Numbered from the stretch's first letter, positions 45,210 to 58,120 are shown. The stretch: 64,000 nucleotides of DNA from Tetmemena sp. SeJ-2015 (GCA_027382625.1 JAJKFJ010021175.1:1-64000); one strand, 5' to 3'. The notes: generated by a model not told the origin, from the letters alone. Numbers and translations: made by a program.

Positions 45210-47137
45210 TATTACTATACCTACGACTACTGGAATATCTGAACTATAAACAGAGAATAAATGATAATAATTTATAGAAAGTTGTGAGTATTACAGTTAA
45301 AACTAGAATGGCCATTAGTTTCAAAATCAAGCACAAGTATTTTTCAACTTCGATTATAGCTGAGAATTTAATAAAAAAGAGAATTAAATTAATAAATAAA
45401 TTAATAAATTATAAATCTTTGGCAGTTGAAGTGTTAATATTGAGTTGAAATTATGATCATTCGATTAAGCATGAAATTATAAGCAACTTTCATCCTTGCA
45501 ACTTCTTCTTAGGAGGCCTGAGTAAAGAGATACCCTCGGTCATAAGTTTTTGAACTTGGCTAATTTCTTGGTTCGGAGTTAGTGACATCAAAATCTCTTC
45601 ATAGATACCTCCTATCGTAATGGCAGTAGAACAAACTATTCTTATAATTTAATAAGCTATCGAACAAGCCCCATATTGAGCTACTTAGCTCGCAATTTAA
45701 CGTCCAACATTTTACAACTCTTCATTTATTATTTTAATTTAATTTCGATTTTCATTTAAATTTTAACTATATTATAAGGATCTCAAAGTAAAATCAGCAT
45801 AAAAATAGAAAGTTAAGAATCAATAATCAAATCAGATACTAGAGAGATTTTTTTTCACAAAAACCCCCGCCTCTTTCTACAAGTATCAATAATACTTTAT
45901 GCTTTTTGTTTTATTGGACGACTAAAAAATTTGCTAATGTCTTTTATTTTCACTGCATAGGATTTGAAATAATATCTAAGTCTAATTTATATTTATTTGA
46001 AATCAATTTTTAATGCTAATATTACAGTTATTATGGTGACTAATATAGTTACTACTGCCTGAATTTTTATTAATGCAACAATAGTACTAATAGTGGTAGT
46101 TCTTCATTATAAAATAAAGAATCTAATAAATATTTAATCAGGTCTAGCAATAGGTCTTTCCTTTTTGTCTGTTGGCTTGACATCACTCTTAATTCCTTTT
46201 CATTAATTATAATATATAATTTAACTCTCCATAGTGATATTTTGCTGCTGCACGAGAGTTGTGGTCATCGATGGAATAAGACGGAGAGAGTGCTACAATA
46301 GATGCTGTCCAAGCTAAAATATTTTAATTATCTTAAAAAGCCATCCACATTACCACTAAGGACAGGTTGCAAATGCTAGAATTTATGGTTCAATAATCAA
46401 CAACGAACCTCCTCCTCCTATTGCTATTTACAATAATTTTGGCCAAGGTCAACCTATGATAATCCAACGAGGTCCTTATCCACGATAGTTGCCTCCTTTA
46501 GACTATACATGAGAACTTAATAGATTACAAAATGAAAACTTTAAATAATGAATACGCAATATTTAATACTAACGACAGTAAGTATATATGCCTAAAAGTG
46601 CGATGTGCAAGGGAGCAACTATGTGTGCATAATTACTTTTAAGATTTTCGTGAGCGAATAAGGTTAAAGTCTTCTTGCATTTCATTAAATATATTTATGA
46701 GTTAAAATTAATCAAAATAAATGTCATTTTATTCTTATATAAGAGCATCCTTAATTTATTTGCTTAATTAGATTAATTGAGAGTTGATTAACTTCATTTA
46801 AAAAAAACAAAATATTAAATTTTGAGAAATTAGGTTTGTTTTGCTAGTTGTTATCATTAGTCTCACCTTGAAATAGAAATCCATAGTTCAAAATTTCGAA
46901 AGGTTCTATTTTGCGGATCAAGCTATGGGAATGTCTTCCTCCATTTTTTTTTGATGTTTAAAACAATAATTTCATCTGTTATGAGTTGAAGCAAATAGAA
47001 TAATTAAAATTCTCACCTAATTTTTCTATCTAAAATAACAATAGCCACCTCAGCCTCAGTAAAATATAGCTGAAGAAAATCCTCATTAACCCCAGGAGAT
47101 GTAAGGAGATTAGCAGCAGCCTGTATTGTAATAATGA
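44104..47137 (+). CDS. Tyr/Cys-rich single-pass membrane protein (Shisa-like), copy 1
   Basis: The luminal part is read as QYESRYRLESENDYKSQDLT, then QRKLYYYYYYY (about 44175–44300). Distant further on come a hydrophobic segment LAIGLSFLSVGLTSLLIPF (about 46145–46205), a Cys-rich juxtamembrane stretch VIFCCCTRVVVIDGIRRREC and YNRCCPS, then HYHQGQVANARIYGSIINNE with PPPPIAIYNNFGQGQP, and a Pro/Gln tail QPPQPQQNIAEENPHQPQEM before TGA at 47137. The layout (Cys/Tyr-rich ectodomain, one span, CCC, Pro-rich tail) resembles Shisa-like proteins; function unknown. A GC-richer insertion and AT-rich segments interrupt the ectodomain. No clear start ATG was found, so the gene may be partial. Confidence 0.5.
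44265..44300 (+). repeat. TAC/TAT microsatellite (poly-Tyr codons)
   Basis: Twelve TAC/TAT/ATT-type triplets that read as Tyr repeats in the frame of the membrane protein. A related (ACT)n run is at 45183–45215. Confidence 0.7.
44390..45060. other. GC-richer non-coding insertion in repeat unit 1
   Basis: About 670 bp with clearly higher G+C than its surroundings, absent from the corresponding positions of units 2 and 3 (about 49690 and 52290). No long frame on either strand. A small palindrome (GATCCTCGATTAAGGATC) lies near 44607. It could be a non-autonomous element, a structured RNA or a former MDS; no terminal repeats were recognised. Confidence 0.45.
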
Positions 47138-48242
47138 CCTCCTCCTTATAATTTAGTAATTCACTTTATCTCAAATCCTTCAATTTTATTTTAAAGCAAA
47201 AGTCTCATACCTATATATTTACAAAACTAATTTCACGTCTTTTATATTAAATATTTATTTTCCATATAAATTTTTTTTTAAATTGTTTAAAAAGTTTTAA
47301 TTTTAAAATTTAAATATTGTCCATTATGTGTAATTGAAGACTTCTTTAAATTTATTTTTTATTAAAGATTCTCTGTTAGGAATATATAATATTTTCCGTT
47401 TGCCTCTATTTAAAATTTTTTTGTATTTCTTTGGACTAAGAATGACCAACCTCTAATCTGCCATTCTTAAAGTTGGTACTCTAAGGACTTATTAGAGATT
47501 AAGTTTTGCGAAGGACATTTTTAAAGAAGGTAATTTTACAAAAATGTTAATTTCTTTATTAATACTTAAAATGGGAGTCAAAAGCAAAAAATTTTTTTCA
47601 AAAATAACTACATGATCCACCTATTTTTCTTTTGACTCTAAGGATGGATGTAGTACCCTTATCATAGAAATGCCAGTCTAACATAACTCATGAAAAAATT
47701 TTTGGGTCCCACTATCTCTCGCTTTTAAAAGTTTTTTCAGATGAAAAAGTTAGGAGTGCAGCGTTCCTCATCCACTTTAATTTAAGATGTCACATCATTA
47801 TTTGTTGACCCTCAAACTCTTCCCCAAAGCGATTAGTTTGGGAGCGCGCAAAGATCTCCATAGATTTTTCCCTTAAAGATTTTCCCCGTGAGTAGCAAAA
47901 TTATGTTGAAATGGAAAGTAAAAAACTGTGAATGAGTGAAGCGCGTTATAAATTCCAAAGCATTTTATTAAAATAATCTGAAATATATTCGACTAGCTGC
48001 TGGGTGTGGAGGGATAGCGTGAAGTTTGTATTTGCAAAGCTGTGTTACACAAACACCTTCATGAAAAAGAGTTGGAAAAAAGCACGATAACATAGAATTT
48101 TCAGTAGAAAGTAAATAAAACTAAAGTCTTACTTGCAGGAATCAGCGAAGCCTCAGTTAAAAGCTTTTCCTCCCCGTCTATCAACGAGAGCAATGTTTTC
48201 TTAAGAAGCTAGAGAGAAGTTCATTTTTTGTTATTCTTTAAT
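47138..48242. other. Spacer between repeat units 1 and 2
   Basis: No gene seen. 47440–47950 is less AT-rich and has no counterpart between units 2 and 3. Confidence 0.4.
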
Positions 48243-48400
48243 TTAATTTTGAGTCTTTCCCGATTTATTGGATGGTTTTAAATTCCTTTGAAGTGCAAGT
48301 CCATATCAAGAAAGTCAAAAAGGAGTCAACTAAGAAACAAATAAACCTTAATGAAGACTTTTGATGCTCTAATAAGTATTTCGACTTAAAGCAATTATAG
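48243..48400 (+). pseudogene. Remnant of GT11 3' end (repeat unit 2)
   Basis: The nucleotide sequence tracks 43325–43470 closely, with point changes and small indels. In the frame of the intact gene it breaks at TGA shortly after the segment matching ALNPFEVQVH and it lacks all upstream catalytic sequence. A fainter third copy is at about 51315–51450. Confidence 0.75.
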
Positions 48401-49509
48401 AAGGTTAAAAAACTTAATTTTATTACTCAAGCTCAAATTCCACTTTCTCTTATAAATGAGACTGAATTAAGATATAGTAGGAATTTTAATTAAAATCGGT
48501 GATCTGTTAAAATAACAAATGGAGAGTTGCAACTTCGTGTCAGTTGAAATCGCAGATTCACCCTCTGAGCTACAGCTTGTTCGATATCTCATCAAAAAAT
48601 AATATGAGTTTCCTCTTTTTAATCATCTTCATAGCACCTCTGAGTAGAGAGATATGTTGTACCCATTCATCATTATCCTCATCTTCATCTTCTTCATTAA
48701 AACTTGTGTTGCTTATTACTCTTTACTGAGCTCTCCTACACAAAAGTTGCAAGGATAAAAAGTTCTTAAAATTTTAAGCTGAATCGAATGGTGTAATAAT
48801 TATTTAAATTGACCACACTTCAGCTTTCACTGCTTTATTCATTTTAATTTAATATCTAATTTAATTCTCTTTTTATTATATTCTCAGCTATAATTAATAT
48901 CTTAATGTGCTAAAAATAAACGAATAAGCTCGCAATTCTTCTTTTAGCTGCACTATTTCAGATATAAATTAATTTTATTGATAGACTCCACTCAGAGCTA
49001 ATAAGATGCCATCTAACTTCAAGAATATATAATAATATATTTATAAAAGTTATTAATATATTAATATATTTAAGTTTTAATTTTTTCATCTGTTTTAGAT
49101 TCAAAAATTTGTTTTTTATAAGAGTTTTCAGATGCACTATCAAATGCAAACCAGTCTTTAAATCCGTCAAATGAAGAAATTCTACTAGCTTAGTCAGTTT
49201 AGGAAAGCCTTTAAAATAAAAAAAAATTATTTTAGATATTTGAAATTCTGGCCAAAGTTAGTTGTAATTCCAGAAACGATCAAATTAAAAGTCTGCTATT
49301 ACAACCAATTATTGTCATTAATTATGCTATTATATTATTACTCAAAAAATAAAAGTTAAATTTTTAATTTAATTTTGTAGTGTTTACTGAAATCTGTCTG
49401 GCTATTCTTAATTTTAAATAGGTAAATGATTTCTGCATTTATTATAAAACATATATGAATCTATGTAAGAATAATTCCCTTAACGGAAATTAAAAGTGGC
49501 ACTGATTAA

Positions 49510-50879
49510 TGATCAATGAGAAATATTTTTAAATTCATAAGCAATAATGCAAACTAAATTTTTGAGTAATATGAAAGTCCTTATCGTTTTGAGTCTGAGA
49601 TTGACTATAGAAGCCAGGATTTGCCTTCAAGCCAAAGGAATACTTAAAGAAAACTTTACTATTACTACTCAAAATGAATCTATTAAAAATAAATAACATA
49701 TAATTACTACACCGACCCCAATTACATCCGCTATCATTACTTTTATATATGGAAAATTTTGATTTCGCAATTTTTTTACATTAAAAATTAAAATAGATAT
49801 CATTAACTCTTTTAATGTGAAAAATTAGTTAGGATTTAATTGACTAGCTCCAAAAATAAATATCATACCTTTAAAAAAGAATATAAATTTATAAAATTAT
49901 TACTACGACGACGGCTATTACTAAAATATATAACTAGAAATAAAAATAAACGTGAATAATTTATATAGAAAGTTGTATATCCTAAATGTTATAATGAGAA
50001 GGCTACTTATTTCAAAATTTAGGTTTATAATTTGTAACTCTAGTTTTTAATGAGATTGAAAAGTAAAAATCAACATAAAATAGTAAAAATATTTTTTAAC
50101 AAATTCAAATGTCTGATATATTTTTTCCACAAGAAATTATCGGATATATCTACAAGTGCCAATGATACTTAATACTTCTTGTATTATTGAACATTAAAAA
50201 TTTTCCTGCTGCGTTTATAACTGCGTAGCCCTTGATTGAAATAATATCTAAATCTTATGTATATTTTTTATAATTAATTTATAATACTTATATTACAGTT
50301 ATTATAATGAAGAATATGGTTATTACTGCAACTACAGATACTCTGATTGCAAAAAAAGACCATTATCTTTAGGCGCCCTCTTAGAAAATAAATATTCTAT
50401 TAAATATATTATTATTAGGTATGGTATTTGGTTTTATATTTCTACCTTTTGCTTATCCATTATTCTATTTTTTTATTTAAATTTTCTGAAAATAAATATT
50501 AAAATCTACATCTTCTTTCATAAATGTTGTACGAGAGTTGTGGTAATTAATGGAAGGGAGCGTAGATAGTGCAAATGCTGTCCAAGTAAAAATATTTTAA
50601 TTATTTTCAAAAGAAAGCATCATTACCACTCAGGACAGGTTGCAAATATAGAAAATTTAGATACAGAAATCAACGAACCTTCTTCTATTGTAATTTATGA
50701 TAGTTTTGGCCAAGGGCATCCTCAGATTATGCAACCAGCTTCCTGTCCCCAATAGTTGCCTCCTTTAAAATTATCAACTACAATAGAAACCTCTGCCTCA
50801 GCAATATATAGCTGAAGGAGATCCTTATTAACCCCAGGAGATGCAAGGAGATTGCCAGCAGCCTGTATTGTAATAATGA
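49510..50879 (+). pseudogene. Tyr/Cys-rich membrane protein (Shisa-like), copy 2, probably decayed
   Basis: The ectodomain frame is kept (QYESPYRFESEIDYRSQDLP, then QRNTQRKLYYYYS), as is CCTRVVVINGRERR and the tail GDPYQPQEMQGDCQQPVLQQ with TGA at 50879. The membrane segment near 50420–50460 is poorly conserved, and the join between ectodomain and tail is not evident. Conservation of amino acids rather than bases in the ectodomain (ESE.DY.SQ) across copies suggests the frame was under selection. This copy may be a recent pseudogene or still functional after IES removal. Confidence 0.45.
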
Positions 50880-52209
50880 CCTCCTCCTTATAATTTAGTA
50901 ATTCACTTTATCTAAAAACCTTCAATTTTATTTTAAAGCAAAAGTCTCATCACTATAAATTTACAAAACTAATTTTCACGTGCCTTTTATCTAATAAATT
51001 TATTTTCTTCATAATCAAAAATTTTCATAGATGCGATAAATTATTTAAACATGTTAAATCTGGAATTTTTATAATCAGCCATTCAGATCATGCTTTATTA
51101 GTTTGAGTTAGGTTCTCTCTAGTCGACTATTCTAAAATTTTAACTCAAAGGGGGATAGTTTTATGAAATATTGCTCAAGCTTTTTATAAAAGAATGGTAA
51201 TTTTACTTAATAATTAGCAATTATGTGAATTATCCACCAGCTTTAAAACCCAAAATTATAAAAAAAAAGTGAGAGTAAGTTGTGTATAATTAATTTTTTT
51301 TTTAATACTTAGTTGATTTCTGAGTCTTTACCTGAGATAAATTATATCTTAATTAAGAATTGTGATTCTAAAGCCAATCGACTAAGAGCAATTCTGAAGG
51401 TTATTAAATTTAATTTTATTACTCAAGATCAAATTTCTCCTTCTCTTTAAAAAAGAAATTGAATTATTCTAAAAATAAATAAGATTATTAAATCCATAAA
51501 ATGAGCTAAAATTAGATAAATAAGCTCTAGATTCTAGTAATTGCTGTTCTATTTTAGATAGAAGTATTTATTTTTATAATATAGCGTCATCTCAAGGTCT
51601 AAATGAAGACATTAATACTAAGAAAATATTTAGCTATGATATAAAATAAATTAGAAATAAACGAGATTAAATATATATTTTTTTTAATATTTGATTTTCT
51701 ATATTATTATTTATAACTATATTTTAAAATAAGAATTGAAAGATCTAAATTTGAATGCACTATAATCAGATGAATAGTTACTGCTAAGTAAACAAATTTC
51801 GCTAACAGAACTAGAAGAGCAAAACCTTGAAAATTTAGTTGTTTAATTTTTAAGTTCAAATAAAAATAGTGACCAAAATTAGTCACTTTTCTCCAAACGA
51901 TACTATTTTAAAGTTTAAAATTTTTTGTAAATATGATTAAAATTTATTAAGGAATTAATCCTCATTTGATAATAAGAGATATAACTTTTTTACTATATTT
52001 TTTTTCAGTATAAAATTATAATTAGGGTTCATATATTGTTTTATAGCTTTCCATTATGATCATATTAGGTTTAATAAGAAGTCATTTAAGTTAGAAATTA
52101 TTTTTATTGAAGATTTTTGAAATACTTGAAATTCAAAATAAATGCATTAATTATTTACATAAATAAAAGATTAATTTAAATTAAGTTAATTAGCAATAGA
52201 GTGATTCTT

Positions 52210-53951
52210 AAAAAGTTTAAAATGGTTTGGAGTCTGAGCTAGACTATAAAAATTAGGAACTGTCTTCAAACTCAGAGGATTCTCAAAGAAGTCTTGGCTA
52301 CTAATATATTATATCACAATATTATTGCTACTATTATTCTTTCAGTCCCAATTTTAAAAAACTTTTCAGATTCCTTCTGTAAAGCTTGGACAAACGAGGA
52401 CGAACCTGTTTTTTCTCTGTTAAAAAGGGTACTGCAAGCACTCCTTTTCGGCTGTATTCCTAGAAAAATTAAAAAAAAGTAATTTTACAGATTTATTAAA
52501 TCCCTCAATTATAGGGAACTTTCTTGACACAGTCAATTATAGATGGCTTTGAAGCTTCTTCTCTAAAGTTCAGTAAAAATACTAAACAGTTGATACTTAC
52601 AGTTAAAGCTGGCTTTCTAGCCAGAAGTGAAAAAGCGGGGCTGAACGTATAATACTACTACTACAGTTATTATTTAAAACAATTTTAATTTATTTTAATA
52701 CGATATATCCAACTTATTTAGTTTATATAATAAAAATATTATTCAGAATAAGATGTAACCATATATTAGATAAATTATGTTTTATTTTATCAAATAGTCC
52801 CTTAAGCAATAAATATAAATTTACATAGCTATAAATTTATTTTAATTTTAAGGGATTGAAAGAATACTCGTACTACAGCTATAGCTACAGCAAGAATTAA
52901 TGATAAATAGAATCTAAATAAAATAATAAATAGAGTCATATACTTGTCATTTAAATGAATGTAAGTATTTTAGCTTAAAAATTGAGATTGAAAGCTTGTG
53001 ATAAATCGAGGAGACTGCTCTGTAAAAATATAGTGCCAAATTAAAAGGCAGTAATTTTATAAAGTTGACTTAACTCACACTTAAAGATATCTTAGGTGAA
53101 ATCTAAAGGGTCATGATGCTAAAATATTTCATACTCAATCAAATGACTAAAAATTATTTTCTACAATTTTACTGCTTTTCTTTTTAATTAATGTCAGTAA
53201 GTTAGTTTAAATTGTTTTTTAATTAAATTTAAAATATATTACTATTATTATGGTTACTATTATGGATACTACTACGATGCTTACTGCGGCTACAGTTACT
53301 ACTCCTGCTACTATGCTCCTTCAAGTGGAAGTTCAGTATTAGGTAATTTAAATTATTTTTACTTATATACATCATTAGGTCTTGCGGTAGGTCTTTCCTT
53401 TTTATTTGTGAGTTTGATATCCCTCTATAATTGATAATATAAACTCTTCTTCGTGGTATTTTGCTGCTGCACAAGAGTGGTATTCATAAACGGTAGGAGA
53501 AGAAGAGAATGCTACAATAGATGCTGTCCAAGCAATTCAATTTATTTATGTTTAAAGCAAACATCACTACCACTCTGCACAGGTAATAGATTCAGGCCTT
53601 GACATCACAGTAATTAACGGACCTCCTCCTGCTGTCATTTACGATAACTATGGCTACGGATCAGCTCAGGTTGTTCAAGCAGGCCAGCCGGCATATTATC
53701 CCTAATAGCAGCCCCCCTTCTACCCTCCAGGCTAGCTGCCCCCTCCTCCTTAATTCTACTAACAGCACCCACCCTAACCTCAGCCCTATGTGCCAGTTGG
53801 AGACCCTTATCAGCCCCAGCAGCAGATGAATGGATATTACTAGCAACCTGTCCTCTAGCAGTAGCCTCCTCCTTCTTTAAATCAAATTATTTCCGATATC
53901 GTTATAATTCAATTACAAAATATTCAACTGCTTAAATTACTGACATCATGA
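52210..53951 (+). CDS. Tyr/Cys-rich single-pass membrane protein (Shisa-like), copy 3
   Basis: The best-preserved copy. Diverged ectodomain GLESELDYKNQELSSNSEDS near 52235, then a Tyr-rich block YYDAYCGYSYYSCYYAPSSG (about 53255–53330), an intron or IES near 53340–53378 and the span LAVGLSFLFVSLISLY. The Cys-rich VFCCCTRVVFINGRRRREC and YNRCCPSN follow, then after an IES HYHSAQVIDSGLDITVINGP and a long Pro/Gln/Tyr tail (QQQPPFYPPGQLPPPPQFYQ) to TGA at 53951. Multiple PP-Y like motifs could bind WW domains. The region 52300–53220 is mostly AT-rich and its content is unclear. Function unknown. Confidence 0.62.
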
Positions 53952-54483
53952 AATTTAATTTTTTAAATAAACCAAAAAGAATAACTCACTTCAATTAATT
54001 TCAGGCATTTAATTAAGATAATCATTCAACTTATTCAAACCAAATAAGTGCTTGAGAAATAATTTCTTTTTGTAATTTTAGATCTTTGCTTTTATTAATT
54101 TAATTTTTGCTTTTGTAGAATTATTTATGGAATATATATAAATTCTCAGTAGAAGGGGTATTATTGAAAATAACAAGAGCTTGCAAACTAAGTCAAAAAA
54201 TAAAAGGATAAAAGAGATTCATTAAAATTTACAGATTCTCAAATTTAAGCGAAGATAAAAACAGAGAATTTTATTTCATTTAAATTCTTTACATAAAATA
54301 ATTGTCTGAAAAATAAACCCCTCTATTATTAAAGTTTTGAACTCTTATTAGAGAAAAAAAGGTGTTAAATCAAAGATAAAGGGATATTTTATGAAGCAAA
54401 TCTATGAGCATATTAAGAAATAAGTTTATAGAATGTAAATATTTATTGATTATAAATTCTGAATGCTAATTCATTAAGTTTAT
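53952..54483. other. Intergenic spacer
   Basis: AT-rich; no coding texture recognised. Confidence 0.5.
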
Positions 54484-56500
54484 TCACTTTTTATTCTTTT
54501 CCTTATTTAGATACATAACATACATCATCTTCTTAAACTCTTCAAAACTATGTAATTGCTTTATTTAATATTCCTTTAATAATGTTTATAAATAGAAAAT
54601 GTAGATATTTATAACCAAAATTGAATTAAAATTCTATATTAATTCAAAGGTGATTTCACCATCATTATCCTAATCTGCTGCCATCACGAGATCTATCCAC
54701 ACTTACTCTTCTACATCCTCTTACCCTCCTAGCAAATATTGAATTTCATCTAGGGTTATAGACCCGTTTCCATCTATGTCGAAAAGGTTAAAAGCTGCCT
54801 TGAGTTTTAAGTCAGTCACCTCGTGCTCACTTTAAATATAATTCCTTTTATAATATAATAAATATTGGCCTTCAAAAATTCTTAGTATAGCAAAAACTTA
54901 GATTGATAGAATAATGATAGCCTTAATTTAAAATGGAATAGTCAATCTCAGTTAGATTTCTCTAGCCAAGTTTCATAAGGATAGCATGCACCTACTTCTC
55001 TGCTCTTTTGATATTTCCTAACATGTGGGTGTATCCCAGAATCATCTCATCATAAGAAAGCAGTCCATCTCCATTCACGTCGAAAGATTTGAAAATGCAT
55101 TCAAGCTAAGAAAATATATAACTAAATACAATCACAAACTCTTTGTTCATAGCTAGGTTTGTTTCTTTATTTGCGAGATAGTTTACCACAGCAGATTGAA
55201 GTTTCTGTTCAGACTATATAAGTGTAATAAAGATGAAAAACTACATACACAAAAAGATCTGAGGTTATTGATACAGTCTACTGTAATAATTTTACCCATA
55301 CCAGGTACCAAATCTTACTTAATAAACCATTTATCATCCAGGCAGCCTTGGATGTCAATTCTATGTCTAGGGTCAATTTTTAAAATTATTTCATCTATCT
55401 AAATGGAATATATGGTCGTAAGCTAGCATCTTTTTTATCAGACGTTTTCCATCCTGAGATATATTCTTCCACTCTACAGCCTTTAGTGAATAAGAGCCTG
55501 ACCTGATTCTTTGGATCACCTCATAGTCATCTCTTCCGCAAAACGGCGGGTAGCCGCTCAATAGAATATGAAGCATGACACCTGTGCTCCAAACATCGGA
55601 ATTCGCATGGAATTGCTTCTAGATCACCTCTGGAGGAAAGTAATAGCTCTAAATAAGTTTATTAAGATTAAGTTTTAATAAGGATTCTAACTTACACTGC
55701 CCTTCTTAGTTTTTACATACTTCTTTGCGCCTATGATACTTTTTCTAATTCTTAACAAAATTATGAAAAAGTTAAGGCCGATGTCTATAATCTTGATTCT
55801 GAGGTTATATCTGCTATCGAGCAGTAAGTTCTCTGGCTTGATATCGAGGTGTTGGATTCCATGGTCTTAAGCATATCTGAGCGCTGAAAGAAGCTGCCTC
55901 ACTATTTGAGAAACCATCTTCTCACTAAGTTACTTCACACAGATCAATCTATCAAGTAGTTTTAAACATATTTACTTTTTGCTTTAAAGTTCACCACCGT
56001 CTACGAATTCAAAGATTGCAAAAACCATAAAGCCCTCCACTGACCACTAATAGAGCTTAGGAATGTTTGGGTGGTCGAACTCCATCATTAAAATAAATTT
56101 TGTCTAAGTTGGCAAACAGGACATCCCTCTCTTCACTACTATAGCTATTTAGGTTCATTATCTTTTTAATAAAGCTATATGTTTTTTATCTTGAGTATTC
56201 TTTTTTCGTTAGTTTTGAGATGTGTTACATATCTGATGTCGCTTGAATTCCCTTAGGAGACGATTTCTCCAATATCATATTCACTTAATGATTTCTGCTA
56301 AGCTATGTGGTAAACTTTTTTTACAAAAATAAATACAATTTTTCTACAATTTTATATACAATTAATTTTCTTGATTAATTTCTTATTTAAGTTGAAGAAA
56401 TTAATACTTGAACTGTCGGATTTGTAGAAATTTTTGGCACTCGTACCCTCTTAGAAATAATTAATAATTTTTTAGGATAATTTATTTTCACTGGGAAAAG
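54484..56500 (-). CDS. Calcium-dependent protein kinase (CDPK) with atypical catalytic motifs
   Basis: The kinase N-lobe begins near 56310: YHIAQQKSLSEYDIGEIVSQ with a degraded glycine loop, then MMEFDHPNIPKLYQWSVEGF, FAIFEFVDGGELQ, SALRYAQDHGIQHLDIKPEN, RIKIIDIGL (DFG position), YYFPPEVIQKQFHANSDVWS and GYPPFCGRDDYEVIQRIRSG. Four EF hands follow in pairs, including FKSFDVNGDGLLSYDEM, FNLFDIDGNGSITLDEIQYL and AADQDNDGEITFEEFKKMM. The last is restored by an IES with pointer TTTGAA (54541/54643). HRD reads HLD and DFG reads DIG. The catalytic Asp and metal-binding Asp remain, so activity is possible. The start codon is not certain; an upstream MDS with FYKSDSSSINFFNLN lies near 56400–56440. Stop TGA at 54484. 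Confidence 0.88.
54541..54648. other. IES in CDPK, 102 bp removed, pointer TTTGAA (minus strand)
   Basis: Plus-strand TTCAAA at 54541–54546 and 54643–54648. Excision completes the fourth EF hand, NDGEITFEEFKKMM. Confidence 0.88.
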
Positions 56501-57032
56501 TAGAAAAAGCAACTCTTCAGAGAGTGATGATATTTAAATCCAATATATTAAGATAAATTTACATACCAGAGTTAATATAATGCAAATCATATTCTTTTTA
56601 AGAAAACTATTCGAAAAAAATAGTTTCTATCAATATTATTTTCCCTAAAATTACATAGGATAGTATATCGTTGATCTTAACTAATACGATAAGTGCTGGT
56701 TTTGAAAAATGATTGTTAATTTTCATTCCTCAAATTTTACTTTTACTTTACTTTACTTTATTTTCCCTAAAAAGTTCCTTTATTTTATTAGATTTTTACC
56801 TTTTAATTTTAGATTAAAATGTTTTAGAGGCTCATATTGATCAAAGCCACATTTCCAATATGATAATGTAAAAAATTAATTTAAATATTGACTACAACTC
56901 CAGATCTAGCTAAATGCTATTTAGTAGTATCAATATCTTCCATCATTTTGAAATCTCCCCTCGAGATTATTTAAATCAACTAAAAAGATAATTTTCTCAA
57001 TTTGAATATAAAATGTGCAATACAATTGAATC
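56501..57032. other. Intergenic spacer
   Basis: AT-rich, no gene seen. A short tandem ACTTT run lies near 56745. Confidence 0.45.
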
Positions 57033-58120
57033 TCAGCTTAATTAATCTGCCTATCCTTTGATAGCGAATTTGTCTAAAATGTCACTCCTCGTTGATTTCT
57101 GGTCAGAACATTTAAATATTTCTCCTTCTTAAAATAAAATTGAATTTAAGATTTGAATTGTTGAAAGAGAAATGGGTAGTAACTTGGTCTCCTAATTAAG
57201 GATCCTTCCTCTTTTTCCCGCTTTTAGTCCGTTCTCTCTTTAAAATTAATAAAGCATATTCCTTAAATAAAATACCAAATAAAGTAAATAATTTTAGTGA
57301 TTAATTATTTTTCATCATAAGTTTATAAAAGTTCTTTCTAAGTGTGCTGTTTTTGCTTAAGCTGGTCTCAGATTGCATCTTTTTAGGAAGAAGAATCTAG
57401 ATTGTTGAATTACTGAGGAGGGCAGAGGGCGGACACTTTCTTTTACTAAAGCGATAGCTACTTTTTCTTAAGCCTTTAGTCTTTTTATGGCAGATCTAAG
57501 TGTTATTTTTGCTTAAAGACAAATTCTATTACTTTTATTAAAAATATGTACTTAAATTAGGTTCTTAAATATAACACAAAGGATCATTAATATTTCCTAA
57601 AGTTAAAAAAAATTATATCTTAATTGGGTTTAGCTTTGGAGGATCACCTGAAGAAGGAAATATAATTTTCACTGATAATATAAATTTGAGGAAAATCATC
57701 CCCCTTCTATTTATGGAAGTACTGAATTGCCTATGCTTGAGAATTAAGTTGTACTTGCTATTAGGATGTAATGTTTTTTTCGTGATTCATTTTTATATCA
57801 TTTTATAATTTATATTCCTCCTCATCAGATGAGGCCTCGCTAATTCCTTCACAATCATCTCCAGTGAGAGTGGACTAGGACAATAGTTTACTTTAAATGC
57901 CTTGCACTGACTTCACTTTCAATAGGTGGTCTTCTATTTATAGTTGAAATGTAAACTGTAATATTGTTACTTTAACAATTTGGTAAAAAGCTGTCCTAAA
58001 TCTCCATCATCTGAGCTCTCTCTCAACTTAATAAACTTTTCTAAATGTGAACAGATCTAAATTATTTTAAACCAAATTTTTCTATTTTAAGAAGGCTCTT
58101 GCCATAGCTTCACAGAATAA
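57033..58120 (-). CDS. Ser/Gln-rich hypothetical protein
   Basis: Minus-strand coding blocks: FIKLRESSDDGDLGQLFT (about 58030), IEDHLLKVKSVQGIQSKLLS and LTGDDCEGISEASSDEEEYK with QQQVQLNSQAQAIQYFHKQK (57900–57700). Further on are SSYRFSKRKCPPSALLSNST and MQSETSLSKNSTLRKNFYKL (57470–57320), LKRERTKSGKKRKDPQLGDQ (about 57220), and finally CSDQKSTRSDILDKFAIKGQ to TGA at 57033. AT-rich breaks at 57500–57650 and between the first two blocks are IES candidates. No start codon or domain was recognised. It is divergent from calcineurin A with a short gap. Confidence 0.5.

Larger units (their letters stand above)
43320..53951 (+). repeat. Degenerate direct triplication, unit about 2.6–4.9 kb
   Basis: Three copies in the same order and strand, starting near 43320, 48243 and 51310. 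Each begins with the 3' end of a GT11 gene (intact only in the first), then a spacer with AATAAACGAATAAGCT, then a Tyr/Cys-rich membrane-protein gene. Copies 1 and 2 are nearly identical over long stretches (43700–43870 vs 49080–49215; 47040–47170 vs 50790–50910). Copy 3 is more diverged. This looks like an old tandem amplification with partial homogenisation. Confidence 0.85.

Noticed and set aside
49571..49740. Signal-peptide-like ORF beginning MKVLIVLSLRL in repeat unit 2
   Set aside because: The same frame is broken by TGA in unit 1 and lacks conservation in unit 3, whereas another frame keeps ESE-DY-Q in all three copies.
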